The translations under genes were made by a program, and so were the position numbers. Positions 9,967 through 22,405 of a DNA stretch of 64,000 nt are shown here, in pieces. The notes beneath the pieces are model-generated. The model was given only the letters and a program-made list of their open reading frames with translations. It made no database searches and was not told the DNA's origin. Origin of the DNA: Rhizoclosmatium globosum. Its lineage: Eukaryota; Chytridiomycota; Chytridiomycetes; Chytridiales; Chytriomycetaceae. The stretch is taken from positions 709,344 to 773,343 of the forward strand of contig MCGO01000009.1 of NCBI GenBank assembly GCA_002104985.1. The letters are read 5' to 3'. Positions within the stretch are counted from its first letter, which is position 1. Every line of letters starts with the position of its first letter.

Positions 9967-12900
9967 ATGCAGAAGTTGCTGAGGAAGCGGAACCCTCTCA
10001 CAGACGATGAGGATTCATCTTCAGAGTCTCTCTTGCCTCATTCAGCTCGTTCAGCTGATTACTACGATGATAAGGACCTCAAACGCAGGCGTCAGGTACT
10101 GCTACCTACCTTACCAGCCTACTTTGGGTCCACCCCGCATTCACATCTGCAATGAATACTAACCACACTTCCAACCACGCACACAAAAAGGAGGGTCGCA
10201 AGGATGAAGAGAAGCTCTGGGGTGTTTATGTCCCCATTGCCCTCACAATCATTTCCCTCTGGACTAGACTCTACAAAATCTCATGGGCAAACTATGTCGT
10301 CTGGTACGCTCTTGTTGTTTTATTCACTGTACTTGCTCTCCTTGCCTGTTGTCTGTTGTCTGTCGTTTGTTGTCAACTAACTAAAACCATTTCCCTTTTT
10401 GACAGGGACGAGGCTCACTTTGGGTGACTGTCGCAACCTTCCCCTTCCCCTTCCCTTCTCTTCCTACATTTCAACTATCCGTACCTGGACTTTACCATCA
10501 AATCGAATGCATCCCATGATAATCCTCATGACCCCACCCATCATCATCGAAAACCAATCAAAAACACCCAAAACCCAATCATAACTCATACCCCCCCTCT
10601 CTCCACTCACTCTCCCTTATTTTTATAGAAAATTCGCATCCCAATACCTGAAACGTGAATTCTACTTTGACGTACACCCACCCATGGGAAAGATGCTCCT
10701 GGGTCTCTCAGGTCTCCTCTCCTTCTACAATGGTTCATTTGCCTTCGAGTCCGGCCACGATTACCCGCCTGACGTGAATTACACTGGCATGCGTATTTTC
10801 TGTGCTTTGTTTGGTGCTGCTATGGTGCCTGTTGCGTATTTCACAGGTATTAATCTTGGGTTTTCTAAACATGCGTGTGTGTTGTTGGCTTGTATGGTTA
10901 TGTTTGGTGAGTGCTTTTTTTTTTTGGTTTATTATATTTTGTGTCATCATCTGACCTAGACTCCATTTAACAGATATCGCCACGTTGGAGATTAGTCGTT
11001 TTATTCTGCTTGATTCAATGCTGCTGTTTTTTACCTCGTTTGCGGTGTACTGTTTGGTTGTGTTCAGAAAGTATCAAGTGACTGCGTGAGTAGTGTCTTT
11101 CCAAACCGTGGTTTTACTCACCCGCCTAATAACAATCCAGACCCTTCTCCAACGAGTGGTACTTTTGGATGCTCATGTCTGGTCTGTCATTGGGAATGGT
11201 TACCAGTGTTAAATGGGTTGGATTGTTTGCGATTGCTCTTGTGGGTCTTCACACGATTGATGACTTGTGGGAAATGTTTGGGGACCTCAAAATGGATCCT
11301 GTACGTACCCCGCCCGCATTCAGTATTTGACAATGATTCATCCTCTTACGATGTTTTGTGCCAGATCACATACCTCAAGCATTGGTATTTCCGTATATGT
11401 TGCTTGATTATAGCACCCTTCTTTTTCTACGCGCTTCAATTCTACTTGCACTTTTGGATCTTGAATCACTCAGGCTCTGGAGACGGTCAAATGAGTTCGT
11501 TGTTCCAAGCAAACTTGATTGGTAACTCGTTGAACAAGAATCCTCCCAGTGAGTCGGCCCTTGCCACCACCCCGTCACTCGATTTCACTCATACGCCTTT
11601 CTAAAAAACAAACAGACATTGCATTTGGCTCCATCATCACAATGAAGTCCAGTGTTCGCGGTGGAGCCCTCCTGCACTCGCACCGAGACCACTTTCCTGA
11701 AGGCTCCCTCCAACAACAAGTCACAGCTTACCACCACCAAGACTCGAACAACAAGTGGATCATTGCGCACCCGTGGGATAAGCCACAAGAAGACCCAAAA
11801 CCCGTCCTCGTGAAGCATGGAGACGTTGTCCGTCTTGTCCACGTTGAGACGGGGAAGAACTTGCACAGTCACAAGGTTGCTGCACCCATGACAAAGAAGG
11901 AGAATGAAGTCAGTGCGTATGGAAATAACACGTTTGGAGATGAGAATGATTTATGGATTTTCGAGACTGTTGATGTGAGTGTCTCGTTGCTAGGTTTCCC
12001 TTTTTTTTTGTTGACTTTGTATTCGCGCACTTGTAGGATATTACTCTCTGGCGTCGTCCTACGACCATCAACTCGCTCACGACTCGGTTCTTGCTCCGTC
12101 ACTATAAATCAAAGTGTCTCTTGCGTTACACTGGAGAAGTGTTGCCACAATGGGGATTCAAGCAACAGGAAGTTGTTTGTCAGAGAAGAAACCCGGATCC
12201 ACGCGATGTAGCCAACATGTGGAACATTGAGTCTCACTGGAACGATAAATGTGAGGGAGAAATTTTACTTGCTTTATTTTGTGTGATTTGTCTGACTTAC
12301 GCTCGAAAACAAGTGCCAACCGGAACATCGAGTGGATTCGGACGTCGCTTCTGGAAAGACTTTGGAGACTTGAATGTTGCCATGTGGAACTCAAACAACG
12401 CCATGACTCCTGACCCTGACAAGGAGCCAGACGGGTTGACGTCGCACCCGTGGCAGTGGCCTATGATGACACTTGGGTTGAGGATTTGTGGGTGGGATGA
12501 CGAGCACGTTAAGTTTTTCTTGTTGGGGAACCCGATTTTGTGGATTGGAAGTACGTTGAGTCTTGGAGTGACTGCTATCCTGTTTATGGTATATGTTGTT
12601 CGGTGGCAGCGAAAGTGTGAGGATTGGAAAGATCTTGGTGAGTTTGGAATTGGTTTTATGATGGGTTTTTTGCTGAATGTTCTTTTCTATATGCAGCTGA
12701 GTGGGACAACTTTTACTTTTGTTGTAAGGTTGGGTTCCTCGGATGGTTCTTGCATTACATCCCCTTTTACATTATGGGGCGTGTGACTTAGTTGAGTAGT
12801 TTTTATGATGATTGGCGGCTTTCATTCTAATGGGTGATTTTCCATAGTCTTCACCACTACTTCCCAGCCTTGTACTTTGCGTTAATCAACTTTGCCTTTG

Positions 12901-13082
12901 TGATTGACCATTTGGGTGGAAAGTTCCAGCCTTGGTTACACCGAGGAATGATTTACACTTTGTTGGCAGTTATTTTCGTGGTGTATCTGTATTTTGCGGA
13001 CTTTGCGTTTGGAATCAAGGGTCCTGCTTCGGCATACAAGGGCAGACGATGGAGGAAGGATTGGAACATCTATAATGCTTGA
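9967..13082 (+). CDS. protein O-mannosyltransferase, PMT2-type
   Basis: About twelve exons: 9967-10095, 10191-10303, 10406-10423, 10629-10906, 10974-11085, 11141-11300, 11365-11548, 11616-11974, 12037-12250, 12314-12637, 12697-12790, 12848-13082. Family signatures: YVVWDEAHFGKF in the first luminal loop (acidic Asp-Glu), DVHPPMGKML, LDSMLLFF, a luminal MIR region (GGALLHSHRDHFPEGSLQQQ, NNKW, LVHVETGKNLHSH), and a C-terminal membrane bundle with YLHHYFPALYFA. It transfers mannose from dolichyl-phosphate mannose to Ser/Thr in the ER lumen. Possible targets include the Thr-rich surface protein in this window. Oddity: exon 3 is an 18-nt micro-exon carrying the catalytic-loop DEAHF. Confidence 0.93.
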
Positions 13083-13207
13083 AATGTCCTGTGATGATGA
13101 TGATGTTCTTTTTTTCGCGTGTCATAATAAAAGTGTACTTTTAAGAAACGTTGTTTGAACTAAAAAAACGAATAAAGAAAACATTGGCCCCTGTGAATGA
13201 TAGGCTT

Positions 13208-15201
13208 CTACTCATCATCGTCAGCCTTCTTCTCCTTCTTCTTCTTCTTTTTCTTCTCCCCACTTTCGGCTTCTTCACCATCATCAGTCTTGCTCTTCTT
13301 CTGTAAAGAAATAAACTGTTAGTATGCGAGAACAATGTACTATAAAGTGCGGACAAACCTTCTTCTTCTTCTCAGCCTTCTCCTCGGAAGCATCTTCCTC
13401 CTCGTCCTCAGCCTTTCTCTTCTTCTTTGGCTCTTCAACTTCTTCAATGAGCTTCTTGGCTGGCTTGACACCGTCACCAGTCTTCTCGTTAGGGTGACCG
13501 TCAACGTTCATACCACTATTGGTGAAAGTGGTCAGACAAAGGGGTGCAATACACCAACAACAACAAAAGACACTCACGTGGCATGGTCAACGAATCCACT
13601 CTTCCACTCTTTAGGAGTCTCCTCATTAACACGACCAAACTTGTCCAACTTGCCTTCCTTCACCAACTTCTTCTTCTCAAGCGCCTTAGGACCCAAACCC
13701 CATCTTCTTGGGTACGTGTCCCTCTCCATAATGACTCTCTTGATCTTGGCAACAACACCGTGATCAACAGTGGCCATCTCGGCTGTGCTCATGCACGCGA
13801 TACCAAGAGCAATAGCCTCACCCTTGGTTGTCATGAGGACGACTTCTTCGTGCAAGTCGATACCGTTTTCGAAGCGGAGGAGACCGGGGATCATGAGTTT
13901 TGCTCCGTAGCAGATTGCGTTTACGGCTGAGTCCTTGACGACGACGCGCTTGTAGGTTGTGAGGAGGGATTCGAGAGGCTTGATGACGTGGCGGAGGTAG
14001 GATTCTGTAATAAGGTGGGACAGGTGTAAGTAAAAATATGGGGTTTTTTTGAAGGGTGTTGTTGTACGAACCATCCTTGGTGTTGTCATAGACCCATTGA
14101 GCGTCAAGGATATCGTGCATAGTAACCATGTTGTCCTATACAACCACGAGTTAATTCATTGTTGGGCAGGCTACAAAAAGTATACTTACAGCTTCACCAG
14201 TAATACCAGATCTCACACGACGCAGCTCCTGCATGTGACCTCCAACCTTCAACAGCAGACCCAAGTGAACACAAAGGGTACGAATATAAGTTCCAGCTTC
14301 ACATGAAACCCAGAAGACGGAGAGGTGACGGTCGTTGTTGAATTCAATGAGCTTAATGTCGTGGATGGTACGGACACGGAGTTGACGCTTGACGGCAGAG
14401 ATGAGAGGTGGACGTTGGAAGAGAGCTCCAGTCAATGTCTCAAGAGCCTATCATTTATGTTGGTCAGTATGCAAGTAGTGGGAAAGGTTGAGGGTTTTTG
14501 TTTTTTTTCGAAAGGGAGGAGGGGAGAAAAAAAGGGGAGGTTGGGAGGTTTACCTGAGACAACTGCTTCTCATTGTCAATAGCATCGTGCAATCTCAAAA
14601 CAGCAACGTATTCCTTTCCGGCACCTTGCTGAGACTTCACGAGACGAGTGGCTCTGTCGACACAGACGATCAAGCATCCAGTAACCTTTGGATCAAGGGT
14701 TCCAGAGTGACCAGTCTTCTCAACACGCAAGATACGACGGATCCAGGCGACAACTTCGTGGGAGGATGGGTTGGATGGCTTGTCGAGGTTGATGACTCCG
14801 TATCTGAAGTTTGTGAAATGGGTTTGAGTTGTGTTTGTTGGGATGATGGGGGGATTGGAGGAAGACGAGGAGAATGAGACACCACGTGGAACGTTCCATA
14901 ACATTGGAAGAAAGGTAAGGGAATTCAGTGGTTCAAGTTGGAGACGGTTATAAACATGTATAACAAGTAGAACAGAGACAGAGGTTGGCAAGAGCAGGTG
15001 ACAACGATTGATTTACCTGACATAGTTTTCAATGTCACGCTTCATTGGAGAGCATCCAGATGGAATTGGGGTGTAGTGACCAGTTCTAACGTTAAGTTTG
15101 TCGTAGTTCTTCAAGAGGAGAGGCCAGTCGGAGGTGTCGAGGGCAGGGGTAGCCGATGATGGCTTGATGACATGGTCGGTGGTGCTCTTATCTTTACCCA
15201 T
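13208..15201 (-). CDS. CBF5: CBF5/dyskerin, H/ACA snoRNP pseudouridine synthase
   Basis: Multi-exon gene starting at ATG 15201. The order is: the dyskerin N-terminal region ([20 protein letters not shown]); the TruB catalytic core with [20 protein letters not shown] and the catalytic Asp in [20 protein letters not shown]; the [16 protein letters not shown] block; a PUA domain ([20 protein letters not shown], and [16 protein letters not shown]); then a conserved RRWGLGP and a Lys/Glu-rich nuclear tail ([21 protein letters not shown]). It is the catalytic subunit of H/ACA RNPs that pseudouridylate rRNA and is part of telomerase RNP in animals. Stop TAG at 13210-13208. Converges with the PMT gene (125-bp gap). 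Confidence 0.95.
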
Positions 15202-15310
15202 GTTTTAGAGGAAGTCTGATTGATCAGGCGTTAGTATTAGCTGGGTTGAAGGAAGGAGGTCTTACCCTTTTTGGCTCTTGAAAAGAAAAAAAGAAAGAAG
15301 AGAAAGAGAG
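15202..15310. promoter_or_regulatory. 109-bp divergent promoter between CBF5 and CMC4-like gene
   Basis: Head-to-head spacing of 109 bp between two start codons. It includes a purine run (AAAAGAAAAAAAGAAAGAAG) just upstream of the plus-strand ATG. No specific factor site is claimed. Confidence 0.35.
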
Positions 15311-15526
15311 ATGGGTTGGTTATGGGAGACTCCTCCTCCTCCTCGTCCTCCTAGTCCTCCTAGTCCTGCTTCCACCACGGACTCTGCTGCTGAGAAATGC
15401 AAGAAGTTTGCCTGTGCTGTCCAGGCTTGTCTCGTCAAACACAATTATGTGAACACGGATGTCAAGTGTGCAGGGTTGATCAAAGAATATAATGACTGTG
15501 TTTCAAGGTTTAAAGATGCGAAATAA
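15311..15526 (+). CDS. CMC4-like twin CX9C mitochondrial intermembrane-space protein
   Basis: A 71-residue single-exon frame from ATG 15311. After a Pro-rich lead come two exact CX9C motifs: CKKFACAVQAC and CAGLIKEYNDC. The extra ACAVQ-type cysteine inside the first motif is typical of CMC4 (MTCP1 p8). Such proteins are oxidatively folded by the Mia40 relay in the intermembrane space and are linked to respiratory-chain assembly. The length is right for the family. No presequence is needed or seen. Confidence 0.85.
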   Translation: MGWLWETPPPPRPPSPPSPASTTDSAAEKCKKFACAVQACLVKHNYVNTDVKCAGLIKEYNDCVSRFKDAK

Positions 15527-15649
15527 AAGATATAAATTACTAGTGAAGGAGAGTGAATGGGCAAGTTGTGGGTGGTTTGGCCTTGCTTTGGGCGGACTCC
15601 CACACAAAAAACAACTCTCAAGTCAAGTCAAGTCAACTCAAGTCAACAA

Positions 15650-18430
15650 ATGTCCAGCAGTTGGAACAGTAGCTACGGCAACAACGAGGAAGAAGAAGAA
15701 GACGAGGTTGACCTTGACGAGAAGCGACAGGCATCTGAGCAGCAGGTACTGTACTGTACTACTAATAGTTACTAGTAGTTGCGAGTAGTCCCAAACCAAC
15801 TAACACCACCTTACCTTGTACCTTTAAAGAGAGACTGTCTCGTGTACCTTATCGATGCCTCACCACCAATGCACAATGCCCTTGATTCAGAGGGTTCAAC
15901 TGCCTTCACAGCCTGTGTCGCTGCTGCTGCCGCCCAGTTCAAGTCGCGAATCATCAACGACCACAGAGACAAAGTGGCCGTGGTCTTGTTTGGCACGCGT
16001 GTGGTGCGTTCGTTGTTGGAAGTCTTCCTCAAATAAACTAACAAGCAATCAGGCAAACAACTCGCTCGGATTCAATGCTGTAAACATCCTTCAGGACATG
16101 GACGAACCAAGTGCTGCTCGCATTCAACAGCTTGAACGATTGTCAGATCCATCGTGTATGCATCATCCATGTTGATTCCTCTCTGTCTCCTGCCCCACAA
16201 ACACTCCCACACTAACTTCAAACACTCTCTCAAAAGCTACCATCTTTGAATCCGATATTGGCTCTTCTTCAGAATATAATCTCCATGAAGCTCTCTGGAT
16301 TGTGAACCAGCTCTTTTCGAAAAGGTAAGGGAGACAACACTCGGACAACCACTGTCTCCCAACTCATCGCTATTTTCTTTACACCAGTGCCAAAAAGAAT
16401 GACCACAAACGCGTTTTCATCATGACAAACACTACAAACCCTCACCCTGCCTCTCCAGACCTTCAACGCCTTGCAATCACCCGCGCAAAGGATCTTCGTG
16501 ACACGGACGCAATTCTCTACCTCTTTGGTCTCGACACAGAAGAAAACGGTCCTCCCTTTGATTTCGATGCCTTCTACAAGGACAATATCATTGTATCCGG
16601 TGATGATTCTTTGTCCTCGTCCTCGCAATCTTTGGATGACTCTCAGGCGGAACAAGAAGAGGAAACTCGTTATTTTAATGCTAGTGGTGGTCTGGAAGCC
16701 TTGACGCATCGTGTCGAACAGAAAGTGTTCAAGAAGCGTAGTGTCTTTGCTTGTCCTTTTATTCTTGGGGACGGGTTTGAGTTTGGAATTCGTGGGTATG
16801 TGTCTTTGTTTGAGTTGTTAGCAGAGGTTAGTGGGGCTGACTGAAGAGTTTGATGACGTTGAGAATATGAGAAAAAAAGAGCGGTGCAGTTGAAACAGGA
16901 TTGAGCTTGGACATGTTATCAGGATCATGGAGAGAAAGCTGATAGAATATCCTTGCTCACGAAACATTTATTTTAGATATAACTTAATCAGTGAAGTGAA
17001 ACCATCATCATACACGTACTTGGTTGCGGCAACGAACGAAGAGGCTGCAGTGCAAACTTCTTACTTCTGCAAGGTTTGTTTTGACATTTATACTTTCTTG
17101 CAGATCTGATACTTTTCTGTTGCAGACATCTTCACAACAATTGGCTCTTGCGGATATGGACTCATACTACCCTTACGGCGGCGTGAAGGCGGTGTTCACA
17201 AAGGAAGAAGTTGCCCAAATCAAATACTTTGGAGAGCCAGGAATGCGTTTGATTGGATTCAAGCCACGTGCAGCAGTTCTAAGAAAGCTGTACTACAATT
17301 TAAAACATTCAGTGTTTGTCGTTCCCGACGATGCTGTGAGTTTGTGCACCTTCTCATGATCTTAAACTCGTTCTCACTCCTGGTTCTTTCAAAAGTCGTA
17401 CGTTGGAAGCTCCAGCATCTTCATCCAATTCCTTGCCCGTGTTCATGCGAAAGACAAGGCCGTCATTTGCTCATATATGCCCAAGAAGAATGCAAGTCCT
17501 CGGGTTGTTGCTTTGTTGCCTCAGGTACACTGGATGCAGCATGTTTCTCTTATGTTCTAACCGTCCTCCAAAAAAGATGGAAGAATACGATGAAAAGGGC
17601 AACGTTGTGAAGCCGAGTGGATTCCACATGATTCACATTCCATTCAGTGACGATTTGAGAAAACCGGATGCGCCGGCGTTTTCGGTACAAGAAATGGGTA
17701 TGGATTGAGACTCTGAAATAGTTGGAGACTGACATAACAAAATTCTTAGTGCCTCTCTTGGCTCCTGCTGTCAAAGTATTTGGAGAAATCATTGACAAGA
17801 CTACCATCAAAAACTTCACTGTGTACAATTACCCCAACCCAAGTGAGAACGGTTTCCGTTGTGTTCAAGACTAGTTCTGATTCATATTCTTTCCACAGCC
17901 TTACAGAAGCACTACGCAAACTTGGCCGCCGTCGCTCTCAAAAAGGATGCAGCAGAAGACGTTCCTGGTACATATCATCATTATGAATTTCACCAATTCA
18001 AATTTCTTATGTTGCACTCTTCAGACTGCACGTTGCCAAACTTTGAAGCCATCAGTAAACGTCTCTCAAAATCCAATTTCATTCCAAGCTTGCTCGAACT
18101 TCTTCCTGAAGTCCACGAGGATGCACCAGCCCCGAAGACAGCCAGCAAGCGCAAAGCTGCCGATAGTGATGGTCCTGCCACTCCTAAACGTGCAAAGGCA
18201 TCAGCGAGTGGTGATATCGATGAAGATGCGGTCAAGAGAGCGTTTGAGGAGGGAAAACTGCAGAAGTTGACTGTTCCTATCTTGACTGCATTCCTGAAAA
18301 AGAATGGTGTCGCAGGCATTCCAAAGAAGAAGGTTTGTTTCTTTCTTATCACTTTCTTGACACTAATACAAAAAATTAGGATGGGTTAGTGCTTGAAGTT
18401 GAAAACTTTTTCAAATTGAAACAAGAATGA
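15650..18430 (+). CDS. Ku70 (XRCC6/YKU70), DNA end-binding subunit
   Basis: Starts at ATG 15650. Exons 1 and 2 are 15650-15745 and 15830-16003, with about seven more downstream. Order: acidic N-terminus ([14 protein letters not shown]); a von Willebrand-like alpha/beta domain (CLVYLIDASPPMHNAL, DKVAVVLFGTRV, HKRVFIMTNTTNPHP); the Ku core barrel (KEEVAQIKYFGEPGMRLIGF, FSDDLRKPDAPAF); a helical arm; and a C-terminal SAP domain (VKRAFEEGKLQKLTVPILTA) ending KLKQE-stop at 18430. It forms the Ku heterodimer for end joining, and at telomeres in fungi. Length and domain order fit Ku70, not Ku80, because of the SAP domain. Confidence 0.92.
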
Positions 18431-18466
18431 GGTTTTTATTTGATAATGCAATAAAAGGTTTGGTAA

Positions 18467-19120
18467 TCAACGGATATAATATGAAATGAGGAAGGATAAC
18501 ATCATTCCAATGAGGATGCCAAAAGTTACTGAGGAGTACTGTCTGTTTGGTTGCACTGATTTCCTTCAACAACTTCCGTTGACCATCCAACAATTCTTTT
18601 TGCATGGTGAGAATATTGCCGCCATTTGAAGCTACCACGATTCTGAGCCACTTTTCAATAAAATCCTGCTCGACTTTCACCAAAGCCTCCTCAGCTCCTT
18701 TAAAGTCACGCTTAAATCTCGAATCCGTTATGAATTTGAGAGCTCCAATATTGGTCTTCAATAATGGGCTTGAGGATGTGTTTTGCCGTGTAATTTGACG
18801 TTTAATCTAATGAATGCATTCAATGCAAAAATTTGGTACCTTTCACCAACTTGTCCAAATACAATTTAATAATATCAATGAGTTTCTCGACAACAATCGC
18901 GGCATCCTTGCAAAGACTTGGATTGGACACGCGAATGTCGGGAACGTGTTGGATATGAAGGGTTATTGCATTGATGTGGCATTCAACTTCCTTTTGAAGT
19001 TGTTCATTTGCTCTCCAGAGCTGGCAAGGTGCAGGCTAAAGAGATAAAGACAGAAACGCGAATGGACTATTCATTCACCTTGTGTCCAATGGAACTAATT
19101 GCATAAATCAGTCCAATCAT
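18467..19120 (-). CDS. hypothetical tail-anchored coiled-coil protein, frame uncertain
   Basis: Exons were inferred from splice signals: ATG at 19120 in a short exon (MIGLIYAISSIGHK); an exon near 19040-18842 (ANEQLQKEVECHINAI, VVEKLIDIIKLYLDKLVK); and an exon near 18780-18467 (GAEEALVKVEQDFIEKWL, KELLDGQRKLLKEISATKQ). The downstream frame carries a hydrophobic end, VTFGILIGMMLSFLISYYIR, before a TGA at 18469. Joining these needs a one-base shift near 18520-18560, and the intron phase near 18770-18840 does not fit cleanly. So there is either a sequence error or a degraded gene. The layout (helices plus C-terminal membrane anchor) is SNARE-like, but no family is claimed. Confidence 0.35.
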
Positions 19121-19239
19121 TGGAAGGTACCAGTTGTGAAATCACACTCCTCGAAGACCGCTCTCCCTCTTTTCCTGAATTAGTTCTTTTTCATTTCTCT
19201 GTTTTTCTGAACGCGACTTTTTGCAAAAAACCCAACGAC

Positions 19240-21148
19240 ATGGCTGGTGAGAGACTGAGCAGAGCAGCAGCCGCAGCACTGAGTGAATGCGATGGAACCA
19301 ACGATTGTTCATGCATTCATTCGTACTTGGCTGTGGAGTGAGGGCGGCGTGTCAACATTGAAACTAACCAACTTTGAACCTTCAAACAGCATTTGGACAG
19401 TCAACAGGCGGCTTTGGAGGTACGGACACTGCCGCTTTAGTTTAATAATTAGATGGTTAAGTTTCGTATTAGGATTTGGAGCAAGCCAGGGCGGGTCGCT
19501 GTTTGGGCAGCCTCAGCAGCAACAGCAGCAGCAACAACCACAGCAACAGCAACAGAGTCTGTTTGGGCAGCCGCAACAGCAACAGCAGCAACAACAACAA
19601 GGAACTTCTCTCTTTGGACAACCACAGCAACAACAACAACAACCTCAGCAGCAACAACAGGGAACATCGCTCTTTGGACAACCGCAACAGACGTCGCTGT
19701 TTGGACAGCCCCAACAACAGCAACAACAGCAACAAGGCACTTCCCTCTTTGGACAGCCAACTCAACAACCCGCGTTCGGTGCTGCCCCCGCGTCAACCTC
19801 CCTTTTCGGCCAACCGCAACAGCAACAGTCGTCTCTCTTTGGTCAGCCACAACAGCAACAACAATCCTCTCTCTTTGGCCAGCCTCAGCAACAACAACAA
19901 CAATCCCTCTTTGGTCAACCTCAACAACAGCAGCAGCAACAGCAACAACAACAAATCCCTCAAAAACAAAACATTCTCGACAAAATCAAGGAAATTCAAC
20001 AGTACTGGGACCCAAATTCACCAATGTGTCAATTCAGGGTACTGTCTTTATTTTATCATTTTCACTTGCAATATGCATGACCGAAATCTAATCTCTTTGT
20101 TTTTCCAACACAGCATTACTTTTATAACATGGTTCATCCATCAGAAGTCGGAATGTACAAATGTCCACCAAACCACGATCCTACTTTATACCAACAAGCT
20201 GTTCAGGATAACCCGGATCCATCTTGGTGAGTCCTGATGAGATTCAAGTCTAATGTTTTTGTTCTAAAAACACGCTATATTCATTTTTTCTAAATGTTCT
20301 CTTTCTAGTATGGTTCCGGTCCTTGCCATTGGCTTTGAAGACTTGAAGAAGCGTATCAGCCATCAAGACCAAATGAGTGAGATGCACAAGGCCAAATTGA
20401 CTGTATGTGGTTATTGAACTGTTGACCAATATTTATCGACATACCACTCAGGAACTCGCCGAAATGTTGAACACAATTGAACGAAAACATTACCTTGAGA
20501 CTGTCGTCAAGTTGGACGAGTACAAGCGCCGCCACGTTGAATTGACGCACCGTGTTTTGATTGTGAGTTATTGTAGCCCAAGTTAAACCTTCAAAGAAAG
20601 GAACTAAACATCATAAACATACAAAACAAAAAACAAAAACAAAAAACAGCTCATGAGAACTGTGGAAATTCTGCGTAATAAGGGGTACCCGATTCGGTCT
20701 GAAGAGGAGTCGTTGCGTGCACGGTTGGAAGCCATGGCGACGCAACTCAAGAAGCCAGCGCATTTCAGAGGACGCGTGCAAGAGCTTGAAGCTGCGTTGC
20801 GGCTTGTTAAGGATTCGCGTCGGTTGGAGACTGTTGGGTCTGTTGGTGGTGGAGTCGGTGCTGGTGGTGACGATGGAAAGCGAGCTGGATTGAATGGAGA
20901 AGATGGAATGGTTGTGGATGGGAACGAGCTCTCTGAAGAGCAGATTCGGTTGATTAGTGAAGTGAGTCCCTTTTTTTCCCCGTTGGCCTTTGTTTTTAGC
21001 TAGCTTCATTTTCTGAAAAACGTTGCGTTAGGCACTCTCGTCTGCACATGATGGACTCAAGAATTTGAAGGAGGTTGTTGACGAGGGAAAGAAGGATGTG
21101 GATGTCATGAGTCGCGGATACACTGAAAGCATCTACAGACGTGGATAG
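19240..21148 (+). CDS. FG nucleoporin Nup54/Nup57
   Basis: Starts with a 7-nt coding exon (ATGGCTG, 19240-19246) spliced to 19390-19419 and then to 19473, giving MAAFGQSTGGFGGFGASQGG. About ten SLFGQPQQ(Q)n units form the FG domain (19500-19960). The C-terminal structured region follows: ILDKIKEIQQYWDPNSPMCQ; the Nup54-family block with MVHPSEVGMYKCPPNHDP; DNPDPSCMVPVLAIGFEDLK; and long coiled-coil helices (RKHYLETVVKLDEYKRRH, EEESLRARLEAMATQLKK). Stop TAG 21146-21148. It is part of the Nup62-Nup58-Nup54 (Nsp1-Nup49-Nup57) central channel complex. The tiny first exon is easy to miss. Confidence 0.92.
19500..19960 (+). repeat. SLFGQPQQ FG-repeat coding array with CAA/CAG runs
   Basis: Roughly ten in-frame units of SLFGQP followed by Gln runs of varying length. 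The CAA/CAG mixture suggests selection or drift against pure triplet expansion. Coding low complexity within the nucleoporin gene. Confidence 0.85.
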
Positions 21149-21257
21149 TTGGTACAAATTGGAAGATAAGAGAGACACAATATTCTCGTTTATTTGGAAT
21201 AAAAAGCATGAGAGTGCGCGATAAAGTCTATTTTGAAGTCTAAGAGAATGGTTTTTA

Positions 21258-22102
21258 TCAAGCGGAACTAATTGGTTCTGAAGAGAGAGATGATGTGGAT
21301 GCTCTGCCAAGGAATGATTTTCGTGCTCGAGAATATCTTGGGCTTGTTGGTTTGGTCAGGGTGGCTGTTGACGTGGAAGATGCTCTTCTTGAGCCACCAG
21401 CACCAGCACCGCCACTACTGCCACTTGCGCTTGATGATGAGTTCCTCCATGCATTGAGAGACGGTACCTTTGATTTGTCAATTGCGAGAAGCAGGACATC
21501 GTCGATATCATCCTCTTCGTCCGACTTGTACCCATCGTCCAATTCATCCTCCCGTAATACTTTCGGTATAGTAGTTTTCGCCGTTGAGTTGATTGAGTGG
21601 TTCGTTGAGGGGAGAATGGATGAAGAAGAGGAAGTTGCAGAGCTGCGCCTTCGTTCTGCCCTCCCACTATTCGTACTACCACCACCACCACCACCACCAC
21701 CGCCCAAAAAGCTGAAGCGAGCAGCAAGCGCACGTGGGTTCAGCAGTGGGTTAGTCGCGGAGGAAGCGAGCGATGCAACTGTGTCTAACGAGTGAGTCAT
21801 CCTTGTTGAAGACACGGTGCGCCGCCGAAGCTGGGCCGCCGTTGCCGTTGTCCACCGGAATTCGACGGGTGCCGCCTCTGCTGCTGCTTTGGTTGTTTCC
21901 GGTGTTTCCGGTGTTGCTGCTGCGGCGACTGAGCCGGTCAAGGACGACGACGATGCCGGCGATAAAAGTGTTAGCGATGGACCAAAGCATTCGAAGCACG
22001 GCTCGTTGGCGCTTAGGGGCTGTCCATTGGACGTTGTTCGGAGGTAGCCCGTGCCTCCGCAGCTGCTGCACAAGTCGCTTGTTGTCGTGGGTGACGCAAT
22101 CA
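21258..22102 (-). CDS. Ser-rich protein with DnaJ-type CxxCxGxG zinc motif
   Basis: A single-exon 281-residue frame from ATG 22102. Upstream in-frame codons lack an ATG. Residues about 10-40 carry CSSCGGTGY and, after a spacer, CFECFG. These are two CxxC pairs like half of a DnaJ central zinc domain. The remainder is Ser/Thr/Ala-rich with a poly-Gly run (GGGGGGGGG), an acidic patch (DGYKSDEEDDIDDVL) and an SRRASSTST-type basic end. No J domain is present. Function unknown; possibly an adaptor. Convergent with the Nup54 gene (110-bp gap). Confidence 0.6.
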
Positions 22103-22405
22103 TCTTTCGTTTCGTTTGGGGAAGAGATTTGGAGATGGACTGTGCTTTTCTTCGTTTCCTTTCTCTACTCTTCTCCACAAATTAATTCCGAATAAATGAA
22201 CAGGTGATACTACATTTGATGCTTCTTTCGTTTTGATTTGCAAACAGCCTTTCTTTCTGTGAGTGTTTTTATTCCAGCAGCGGCAGCCGGATTCACTCAA
22301 ACGGTTTGTACCGGGGCTATTTCTCTACGCTTATAACATAATTATTGTTGGGTTAACTTCTTTATTGGACATAGAAAAGGATAGAGATGAAAGTAAAAAC
22401 AGTCA

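Noticed and set aside
19449..19999. Alternative frames across the nucleoporin Gln repeats (Ala/Thr, Ser/Asn, Leu-rich)
   Set aside because: They are frame shadows of CAA/CAG repeats; only the Gln frame joins to the conserved Nup54 C-terminus.
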